From Thermogutta sp. (GTDB lineage: Bacteria; Planctomycetota; Planctomycetia; Pirellulales; Thermoguttaceae), in NCBI RefSeq assembly GCF_014359955.1, contig NZ_JACIYL010000040.1, positions 1 to 12,208 of the forward strand: DNA of 12,208 bases, read 5' to 3'. Position 1 is the stretch's first letter; every line of letters starts with the position of its first letter. A program made the position numbers and the translations under genes. This document shows positions 6,596 through 12,208 of the stretch, piece by piece. Below the pieces are notes generated by a model. That model saw only the letters and a list, made by a program, of their open reading frames with translations, was not told the origin of the DNA and ran no database searches.

Positions 6596-7819
6596 TCATT
6601 CCGCGATGCACTTCTCGTAGATGCGGTAACGCTTGTAAAGCTTTCCGCCGACTGCCTGGATCGTGTTGTTGATGGCGTGATTGTCCTCCAGCGTCCAGCT
6701 CAGCTCCGCGGAGTCAAAGCCCGCATCACGGACTCCGCGTTCAATAGTCTGGAGGATCATCAGTTCGGCGATTCCCCGATGTCGATATCCGGGAATGACT
6801 CCGAGGACCATCACCCGGGCGGTTTTCACCTGCTTGAGCCTCTGAAAGAGCCGCACGGCTCCGATCGGCATCCCCCAGGAGGTCAAACGCCCATTGAGGG
6901 GACGAATGGCCTCGTTGAGGTCGGGCACCGTGATGGAGAATCCGACCGCCTTGCCATTGTCTTCCGCCACAAGGACCAGGTCCGGCCGGGCAAACTGCGC
7001 CAATCGTTTGGCAAAATAGCGAAGCTCAGCAGGAGTCAGATCGATGAAGCCCCACTGGTCGTAACGGGTGACGGTGTACACTTCCACACATCGGGCCATC
7101 TCGGCCTCGAAATTGCTCAGGTTGAACGGCCGGATTTTGATCCGCGAGCGTTCCTGGAACCGCCGCACCCGCTGCATCCAGCAGCGAAGATTTTCATTAT
7201 CTTTGACGAACCACCAGGCGTAGAGATCCTTGGCTTTCTGGAACCCCCACGATTCACACAACTCCGCATAATACGGCGGATTGTGATTCATCATGATCCG
7301 CGGCGGATACTGAAAACCTTCGATGAGCAGGCCGCAGGGATAATTGATGGAATAGTCAATCGGCCCCATCATGTGGGTCAAGCCCCGTTGCCGCATCCAT
7401 TGGGCCGCCGCTTCAAACAGGGCGTGGGCAACGCGGGGATCTTCGATCGATTCAAACATCCCGAAGCAGCCCACCCTGGTCCCGTGCTTGGCGTTGTAGC
7501 GTGGGTCTTCGCTGACGAGGATTCGGCCCACCGGACAGCCATCCTGACAGGCCAGGAATTGGGCGGCCACTCCGTGCTGGTAAAAGGGATGCTTGCGGGG
7601 ATTGAGAAACTCTTTGACCTCGATGAGAAGCGGCGGTACCCAATAGGGATCATTCTCGTAAATAAGCCAGGGCAAACGGGTGAAATAGTACTGATCCCGC
7701 CAGCTCTGTACGCGCCTCACGCGGACGGGCGCATCGCGGTCCTGGGGCAACCGGAGCCTCAGCATCGGGCGAGGTTCCAGGCCAAAGCTCAACAAATTGG
7801 ACAGATGAAAGGACGACAT
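6596..7819 (-). CDS. GNAT-like acyltransferase, YghO-like, second of a tandem pair
   Basis: A 407-aa protein with a C-terminal GNAT fold: motif A is VMVLGVIPGYRHRGIAELMI (336-355), in which R346-x-x-G349-x-A351 is the acyl-CoA pyrophosphate-binding loop. The N-terminal half has LPWLIYENDPYWVPPL (49-64), GPIDYSINYPCGLLIEGF (152-169) and MMNHNPPYYAELCESWGF (176-193), shared with the gene upstream. There is no signal peptide or membrane segment, so it should act in the cytoplasm. The architecture fits proteins annotated as YghO-like N-acetyltransferases; substrate unknown. The start at 7819 has only a weak GGA 8 nt upstream; M19 (7765) is a possible alternative, as the conserved part begins only near residue 32. 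It is 76 bp downstream of its paralogue and probably co-transcribed with it. Confidence 0.8.
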   Translation of the reverse strand: MSSFHLSNLLSFGLEPRPMLRLRLPQDRDAPVRVRRVQSWRDQYYFTRLPWLIYENDPYWVPPLLIEVKEFLNPRKHPFYQHGVAAQFLACQDGCPVGRILVSEDPRYNAKHGTRVGCFGMFESIEDPRVAHALFEAAAQWMRQRGLTHMMGPIDYSINYPCGLLIEGFQYPPRIMMNHNPPYYAELCESWGFQKAKDLYAWWFVKDNENLRCWMQRVRRFQERSRIKIRPFNLSNFEAEMARCVEVYTVTRYDQWGFIDLTPAELRYFAKRLAQFARPDLVLVAEDNGKAVGFSITVPDLNEAIRPLNGRLTSWGMPIGAVRLFQRLKQVKTARVMVLGVIPGYRHRGIAELMILQTIERGVRDAGFDSAELSWTLEDNHAINNTIQAVGGKLYKRYRIYEKCIAE

Positions 7820-7857
7820 ATTTCAAATCCGGGCGGATCTTGGTTTCTCGGTTTCGT

Positions 7858-7891
7858 GCGGTGATGGGCAGAAACCGCCCGCCCTCACCGC
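7858..7891 (-). other. Nested hairpin between the two acyltransferase genes
   Basis: On the minus strand GCGGTGA (7891-7885) and TCACCGC (7864-7858) are perfect inverted repeats, and inside them GGGC (7880-7877, or 7884-7881) can pair with GCCC (7869-7866). The structure begins 4 nt after the upstream stop codon. No T-run follows, so it is unlikely to be a terminator; it could stabilise the upstream message or mark a processing point that sets the ratio of the two proteins. Confidence 0.35.
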
Positions 7892-7895
7892 CCTC

Positions 7896-9020
7896 TTAGG
7901 GTCCAAAATCATAGAGCCGATAGGTCTTGGTCAGCTTGGCCCCACCTTTTTCCAGGCTTCCCCGGGAAAGCGCATTCGACTCCAGCACCCACGAGAATTC
8001 CGCTTCTTCAATCCCCCATTCCAGCGCTTTCGGGACCAGTCCATCCAAAAGCACCAACCCGAACCCCAAAAGCTGATACTCCGGCAGGACATTCGTGCTG
8101 ATCACGCGTACCCGTTTGATCGCTCGCTTGTTCCGCAAAAGGTGAATGAATCCGAACGGAAAGAGTCGGCCGTCAATTTCCTTGATGCGCTGATTATAAT
8201 CCGGCAGGCAGAAAACCGCGCCCACCACGCGACCGTCCACCTCCACTCCCAGGGCCAGCTCGGGCACCATCAACCACCGCAATCCCTTCGCCATGTGCCG
8301 GACTTCCGCCGGCGTCATCGGCACAAATCCCCAGGTATTGATCAACGAGCGATTGTAAATAGAGAGGAAAAGCTCGACATCCTCCAGAAACCGCCTTTTG
8401 TTGAGCATCCGGATTTTGACATTATACCGTTCCACAATTTTGTCGCAGACCGGCTTCAGCTTCTCGCGGATTTTGGGGAGCATGCTCACATGCCCCCAGT
8501 ACGCGTAAAGGTCCTGCGTCTTCCGAAAGCCGTACGATTCAATGAGCCGCTCATAGTACGGCGGGTTGTATGTCATCATGAAGGTCGGGGGTGAATCGAA
8601 CCCGTCGATGAGCAGACCGAGCTCGTAATTGAGGCTTGGATTGGTCGGTCCCCGGAGTTTTTCAATCCCCCGTTGGGCAAACCACGCCCGGACGGCGTCA
8701 AACAGGGCGTGCGCCACCCGCTCGTCATCCACCGACTCGAAAAAGCCAAAAAATCCCCGCTGCTCGTTAAACCGCTCGTTGTGTCCGCGGTTCAGAATGG
8801 CAAGGATCCGCCCGGCCACCTCGTTCCCGCGAAAAGCCAGAAACGCCTGGGCCTCGTTTCGTTCGTAAAACGGATGGGGTACAAAACCCACCAATCCCCG
8901 CTGGTTGTTTCGCAACGGGGGAACCCAGTTGGGGTCATCGCGATACAATCGCCAGGGGAATTCAAGGAATTGCTTCTGTTCCCACCGCGTGCGGACAGGA
9001 CGAACGGTAATTTCCGACAT
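7896..9020 (-). CDS. GNAT-like acyltransferase, YghO-like, first of a tandem pair
   Basis: A 374-aa paralogue of the next gene in the operon. GNAT motif A is VISTNVLPEYQLLGFGLVLL (306-325) with the classic Q316-x-x-G319-x-G321. Shared blocks: FPWRLYRDDPNWVPPL (21-36), GPTNPSLNYELGLLIDGF (124-141), MMTYNPPYYERLIESYGF (148-165), DLYAYW (170-175). Their conservation in both copies suggests that the N-terminal half is also functional, perhaps a second degenerate GNAT-like domain as in FemABX-type double folds (inference). The frame stays open up to 9164, but the start is placed at 9020 because GGAG lies 5 nt upstream of that ATG, the family similarity begins there, and a strong promoter lies inside the longer reading. 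Predicted cytoplasmic. Substrate unknown. Confidence 0.85.
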   Translation of the reverse strand: MSEITVRPVRTRWEQKQFLEFPWRLYRDDPNWVPPLRNNQRGLVGFVPHPFYERNEAQAFLAFRGNEVAGRILAILNRGHNERFNEQRGFFGFFESVDDERVAHALFDAVRAWFAQRGIEKLRGPTNPSLNYELGLLIDGFDSPPTFMMTYNPPYYERLIESYGFRKTQDLYAYWGHVSMLPKIREKLKPVCDKIVERYNVKIRMLNKRRFLEDVELFLSIYNRSLINTWGFVPMTPAEVRHMAKGLRWLMVPELALGVEVDGRVVGAVFCLPDYNQRIKEIDGRLFPFGFIHLLRNKRAIKRVRVISTNVLPEYQLLGFGLVLLDGLVPKALEWGIEEAEFSWVLESNALSRGSLEKGGAKLTKTYRLYDFGP

Positions 9021-9319
9021 AACGTCTCCATTCCTGGCAACCCGCGTTTCCATACTGCCGGATTGTAAGGCCGACACGCCAGGCCGGTCAACGTGAAACG
9101 AACCTGCAGAAGGAAATCGGATCATATGCACTTGCGATGGACTTTGGGCACGATTCAGGGTCAAGACCGCACAGCAACCCAGTTAGCTGTCCAGTTTTTG
9201 TCAGGCCGCGAGGCGGTTAAACCACCCCCGCTTCCAAACCAAACGTGTTTCCGCCGTCGTGGCGACTGCTCACGCCCCATTGAATCACAGTTTCTTGATT
9301 GCCGAAAGCCCCAGTCAAC
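9021..9319. other. Intergenic region between the beta-helix gene and the acyltransferase operon
   Basis: 299 bp without a gene. It carries the promoter at 9062-9091. Downstream of the beta-helix stop there are only short inverted repeats (for example CCGC-CTC-GCGG near 9210 and GTCG-TGG-CGAC near 9258) and no T-run on the minus strand, so no intrinsic terminator for that gene is apparent. Confidence 0.5.
9062..9091 (-). promoter_or_regulatory. Sigma70-type promoter of the acyltransferase operon
   Basis: On the minus strand TTGACC (9091-9086, 5 of 6 to consensus), an 18-nt spacer, then TACAAT (9067-9062, 5 of 6). Transcription would begin near 9055, giving a leader of about 35 nt that contains GGAG (9029-9026) in front of the ATG at 9020. 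This is the best promoter match in the window. Confidence 0.65.
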
Positions 9320-10534
9320 TCAGGGATTCTGCCGGACTCCAAAATTGCGGGCAGCAGGGTTTTCCACCACCCACCGATCCTCAGCCACCTGCCGAAGCCG
9401 GGGATCCTGGCCGTAAATTCCTCCGCTCTCGGGAACCGGCAATCGCGGTCGGGAAGCCGCCGGGCGGTCTTCACAAAACCACCAATTTTCCGCGAACCGA
9501 AAGGTTTCCGGAGCGGTATAGGGACCGACGTTGACAAAATCCCGCAAATCGGAACGGAACACAATCAGGTTGCGCTCGAACACTCCATTGCGCGACGGCA
9601 CAAAACCGGGCTCCCGGGTTTCCTGAAGGATTCTGGCCACCCATATCTGCGGCCGAATAATGGTGTTATGACGGAAAACCGCCCCATCGACCCCCACAAA
9701 GGAGACGGCGGCCTCGCCACCCACGAACAGACAATCCTCCACCAGCAGGTCCTTCGCTTCGTAGAGGACACCCCGCGGCCGGAAAAACGCCAGTCCTGTA
9801 GATCCCCCCAGTTGCACGCACCGCTTGGCCGCATCCACGAATCGGCACTGCCGGATGACAATCTGCGTGGAACCGCCTTTGGCCTGCGGGCCCGTATCCT
9901 GTGAAAAACCTTTCTTGCCTTTGAACAGACACCGCTCAAGGACACCGCGGTGGCAGCCCACCATGTCCACGGCCTGGCCACCCCAGCCTTCTATCCGGCA
10001 GTCAGCCACCACGAAATCGGTGACCCCGGAAAGCTTAATCCCGTCATAGTTTCCTACCGGCCCCACATCCTCCACGACGACGTGCTCCAAGCGAATGTGA
10101 TGGGTCGGGGTGTCAAAACTGCCCCCGTCGTCGATATTCAACCCGTTCACTTTCTGCCCCCGAAAACGCAGATACCGCAGGACAAAGTAGCTTCCTTCGG
10201 AAATTTGCCAACCTGTGGTGCCGCCCGCGAACAGCGGCGGATTCTGGGGGTCGGCCCCTTCGATAACAACCGGTGCATCCTCCCGACCGTGGAGGTTTTC
10301 AATCCAAACGTCGCCTCCGTACTGGCCCGATTCAATGCGAATCACCATGCCTGGCTGTGCCCGGCGGACCGCCTCGCGGAATTCGGCATCATTGCGGACC
10401 ACGACGCTCCTGGGGGAAAGGGTCGTCACGATCCCGCCCCCTCGCTGTGCCGCTGCAAAATGGCCCGCCGCGGCTGTCACAATTCCCAGGGAGATCAGCC
10501 CGGCAACTGTCAAAAGTGAGTGGCTCGTCTTCAT
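9320..10534 (-). CDS. Secreted right-handed parallel beta-helix protein
   Basis: A 404-aa protein with a signal peptide: K2, a hydrophobic core at about 7-23 and HFAAAQ, giving likely cleavage after A29. The mature part starts with an element common in pectate-lyase-like and chondroitinase-B-like proteins, FREAVRRAQPGMVIRIESGQY (52-72), then successive beta-helix rungs (about 112-335) such as HIRLEHVVVEDV, DFVVADCRIEGW and IVIRQCRFVDA, where a hydrophobic strand is followed by Asn, Cys or Asp turns. Such proteins usually bind or cleave acidic polysaccharides outside the cytoplasm. K219 in PQAKGGS resembles the region of the catalytic Lys of family PL6 lyases, but I see no matching Arg in the next rung, so enzyme activity is uncertain. 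Possible Shine-Dalgarno GGAG 9 nt before the ATG. It is apparently a single-gene unit. Confidence 0.8.
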   Translation of the reverse strand: MKTSHSLLTVAGLISLGIVTAAAGHFAAAQRGGGIVTTLSPRSVVVRNDAEFREAVRRAQPGMVIRIESGQYGGDVWIENLHGREDAPVVIEGADPQNPPLFAGGTTGWQISEGSYFVLRYLRFRGQKVNGLNIDDGGSFDTPTHHIRLEHVVVEDVGPVGNYDGIKLSGVTDFVVADCRIEGWGGQAVDMVGCHRGVLERCLFKGKKGFSQDTGPQAKGGSTQIVIRQCRFVDAAKRCVQLGGSTGLAFFRPRGVLYEAKDLLVEDCLFVGGEAAVSFVGVDGAVFRHNTIIRPQIWVARILQETREPGFVPSRNGVFERNLIVFRSDLRDFVNVGPYTAPETFRFAENWWFCEDRPAASRPRLPVPESGGIYGQDPRLRQVAEDRWVVENPAARNFGVRQNP

Positions 10535-10547
10535 GGAGGCTAACTCC
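10535..10547 (-). promoter_or_regulatory. Shine-Dalgarno site of the beta-helix gene within a small hairpin
   Basis: On the minus strand GGAG (10547-10544), loop TTAGC, then CTCC (10538-10535) immediately before the ATG at 10534. GGAG is the only plausible ribosome site for this gene, and it can pair with the bases just in front of the start codon. Four pairs make a weak hairpin; it may lower translation slightly or mean nothing. Confidence 0.3.
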
Positions 10548-10751
10548 GATGCGTGAGATGGGGTTCTTTGATCGGGTCGTTTGACCGGGATGGTTTCCCG
10601 GAGCGCCCGGTACCGACGTGTCCGGACAGCTCCACCGATCCGGCCGAACCAGCCATAACCATAGCCCAGCCGCCAGACGCCGCTTTCTCATGACACCCCA
10701 TAGCACAAAGACCAAATTTAACCTATACTGGAGCGGAGTGAGCTGGAATTT

Positions 10752-10794
10752 ATTCGGGCATAATTCGCATATCTTTCACAACCACTGCCCGAAT
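10752..10794. repeat. 9-bp perfect inverted repeat with a 25-nt spacer
   Basis: ATTCGGGCA (10752-10760) and TGCCCGAAT (10786-10794) are exact reverse complements around an AT-rich spacer that begins with the -10-like CATAAT. The position between two divergent genes fits a regulator-binding site, or a hairpin if transcribed. No T-run follows. Confidence 0.4.
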
Positions 10795-10981
10795 TGCCCC
10801 CCTTTCCGCATTATTCTGCCATAAATCGCCCTCTCTGCAAGAAAAAAGCGAAACTTTCTGGACCGGCCAAGGTTAAACTTCTGAGAGGAGCGTACGCAAG
10901 GAACTGGCAGGGCAATAACATCGTAGGGAAAGAAAACTGTCCACGTCTTTCCCAAAAATCCTTTGAACAGGTGGCATTTCT

Positions 10982-11007
10982 TCGGAACAGAGTTGTCGGA
11001 ACAGAGT
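10982..11007 (+). repeat. Tandem 12-bp direct repeat in the leader of the regulator-like gene
   Basis: TCGGAACAGAGT occurs at 10982-10993 and again at 10996-11007, with a 14-bp period, about 117-142 bp before the start codon at 11124. Short adjacent direct repeats are typical of sites bound by several copies of a regulator; the function here is unknown. Confidence 0.4.
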
Positions 11008-11123
11008 GAGAGGTGTCTTACTGATGGGCCGGACAGCTCCCCGAAAGGCGGACTCCATCGGCGGAAGCCGGGCGGGGACGCCTTCGCAGAGTGGCCCGCG
11101 CCCGACCAATCGGAGGTCTTCCT

Positions 11124-12208
11124 ATGCTGAACCTTCCCCCGCTCGACGAACTCCAGTTGGCCATGCGGTTCGACGAACTCCGCAGACAGTTGGCGGACCC
11201 GCGCTACGAGCCTTTGTACAACAAGACGCTGGCATTCTGGGCCCTCCCCAGCGATCGTCGTTTGCCGCTGGCCCTCATGAATCGCACGCTCAGACAGATC
11301 ATTTTCAGCTCTTTCACTGAACTGGCGGGAACCCCCGGTATCGGCAAAAAGAAACTTCAGGGGCTGTTGATGCTGTTGGAAAGGGCCGCCAATACCGATC
11401 CGGCGACGATCCCCGTTCATCCTGTCGTCTCGGAGGTCATTGCGGGGGAGATTTTGGACACGGAAAAAGAAAACGCTTTCCGCTGGGATGAAGTATCAGA
11501 AATCACCTGGGCGGAGTGGCGTGCCACGGTGGTGCGGCATCGGCTCCAGAAAGTGCCGCTCGGTCGGCTGGCCCCTTCGTTGAAACGGATCACCCGGGTC
11601 ATCTGGGATTCGCCACTCGGCGAATTCGTGGACATGACGATCAACGATCTGCGAGAAAAGCGATCGTTTGGTGAACGCCGTCTGGCCGCAGTCCTGGAGG
11701 TCTTTGCCGCCATCCATGAAGCCCTCAAAAACGTGACTCCCCAATCCCATCTTGCCATCGAGCTGGCGCCGCGGCGGATTCTGCAGATGCAACAGTGGAT
11801 CCTGGAAACGTGGCAGAACGGCAAAGTTCCCACGGAACAGGAAATCCGGGAGAATTTCATCATGCCGCTCCTCGAACAGGCCCGCGTGGACGCCGTGGAG
11901 CAGACCGTGGATCTGGTGGAACGCCGCCTGGGCATCAAGGAACCACCGTTGAGCGTCCGACAGCTCGGCAGAATGTTCAACCTGACCCGGGCGAGAATCT
12001 ATCAACTCTTCGACGAACTGGCGGAAATCATGCGGATCCGCTGGCCGCTCGGCCGGGCCTTCACCCAGTTGCTCCAGAGCTTCATCGTCCTGGAGTTCAA
12101 CCGGCGCGGCACGGGTCCCGATATCACGCAGTTGACCATGGCCATTGAGATCTTCTTTCCCAAGCCGGGCGAACGCCGCCAGATTGTGAGCGGAAAAGGC
12201 GGCTTGCC
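11124..12208 (+). CDS. Regulator-like protein with two alpha-CTD-like modules and a sigma-region-4-like HTH, partial
   Basis: 361 codons without a stop, cut by the right edge. GGAGG at 11112-11116, 7 nt before the ATG, is a strong ribosome site and fixes the start. Residues 57-90 hold a helix-hairpin-helix, SFTELAGTPGIGKKKLQGLL. Residues 147-201 hold a second and clearer one, LGEFVDMTINDLREKRSFGE followed by RRLAAVLEVF, which matches the pattern of the RNA polymerase alpha-subunit C-terminal domain (VGDLVQKTEEDLLKIKNFGR in E. coli-like sequences, from memory). Residues 274-306, PPLSVRQLGRMFNLTRARIY then QLFDELAEIMRI, resemble the sigma70 region 4 helix-turn-helix that reads -35 elements. No catalytic domain, signal or membrane segment is visible. 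It is probably a DNA-binding or polymerase-interacting protein; not a standard RpoA, since the large N-terminal dimerisation domain is absent. The family is not recognised by name. Confidence 0.75.
   Translation, partial: MLNLPPLDELQLAMRFDELRRQLADPRYEPLYNKTLAFWALPSDRRLPLALMNRTLRQIIFSSFTELAGTPGIGKKKLQGLLMLLERAANTDPATIPVHPVVSEVIAGEILDTEKENAFRWDEVSEITWAEWRATVVRHRLQKVPLGRLAPSLKRITRVIWDSPLGEFVDMTINDLREKRSFGERRLAAVLEVFAAIHEALKNVTPQSHLAIELAPRRILQMQQWILETWQNGKVPTEQEIRENFIMPLLEQARVDAVEQTVDLVERRLGIKEPPLSVRQLGRMFNLTRARIYQLFDELAEIMRIRWPLGRAFTQLLQSFIVLEFNRRGTGPDITQLTMAIEIFFPKPGERRQIVSGKGGL

Larger units (their letters stand above)
10535..11123. other. Divergent intergenic region between the beta-helix and regulator-like genes
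   Basis: 589 bp with no convincing gene. It holds the inverted and direct repeats listed separately, a hairpin CCGGGA-TGGTT-TCCCGG (10585-10601) in the leader of the beta-helix gene, and an AT-richer section (about 10700-10830) with -10-like words TATACT (10724-10729) and CATAAT (10759-10764) on the plus strand, neither with a good -35. The last 100 bp before the ATG at 11124 is GC-rich and could fold strongly. A minus-strand frame of 214 codons (11420-10776) crosses it but is antisense to the next gene and resembles nothing known. Confidence 0.5.

Noticed and set aside
6521..7864. 447-codon plus-strand frame across the second acyltransferase gene
   Set aside because: It is antisense to a gene with clear GNAT motifs and a paralogue next door; its translation resembles no family and has the composition of a GC-rich shadow frame.
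11026..11123. GC-rich leader before the regulator-like gene as a riboswitch or structured RNA
   Set aside because: It could fold, but no known riboswitch core was recognised and high GC alone predicts stable folding.
10776..11420. 214-codon minus-strand frame at the right-hand intergenic region
   Set aside because: It overlaps the first 297 bases of the regulator-like gene, which has a strong ribosome site and recognisable domains; no domain seen in this frame.

Overview
The window reads as chromosomal DNA of a GC-rich bacterium. Long predicted proteins, weak or absent Shine-Dalgarno sites on several genes, Ala/Pro/Glu-rich extensions on a housekeeping protein and the mix of families suggest a planctomycete (Planctomycetota). 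That assignment is inference; there is no rRNA or other phylogenetic marker. No mobile element, CRISPR array, tRNA or rRNA was seen.

Layout, left to right. (1) 1-675, minus: N-terminal 225 codons of a uroporphyrinogen-decarboxylase-family (URO-D / MtaA-like) protein that runs off the left edge. (2) 676-1208: a divergent intergenic region with a candidate minus-strand promoter, a perfect 17-bp dyad just downstream of it, and alternative hairpins in the leader of the next gene. (3) 1209-2735, plus: a cation diffusion facilitator (CDF) metal exporter with a His-Asp/His-Asp metal site and three tandem C-terminal cytoplasmic domains instead of one. (4) 2705-6256, minus: a Tex-family RNA-binding protein, 1183 aa, much longer than usual because of a roughly 200-residue acidic low-complexity insertion and a roughly 240-residue charged tail; its end overlaps the CDF gene tail to tail by 31 bp. 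(5) 6596-7819 and 7896-9020, minus: two tandem paralogous GNAT-like acyltransferases (YghO-like) forming a probable two-gene operon with a good sigma70-type promoter at 9062-9091. (6) 9320-10534, minus: a secreted right-handed parallel beta-helix protein. (7) 10535-11123: a divergent non-coding stretch with several repeats. (8) 11124-12208, plus, running off the right edge: a regulator-like protein with two RNA-polymerase alpha-CTD-like helix-hairpin-helix modules followed by a sigma-region-4-like helix-turn-helix.

The genes do not make one obvious pathway. The likely functional unit is the acyltransferase pair; Tex lies about 340 bp behind it with a weak terminator-like hairpin between. The most unusual item is the right-edge gene, which combines parts resembling two different RNA polymerase components in one polypeptide. 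The most unusual known-family variants are the expanded Tex and the CDF with tripled cytoplasmic domains. The two edge genes were found by direct translation, since both are open at the window boundary.
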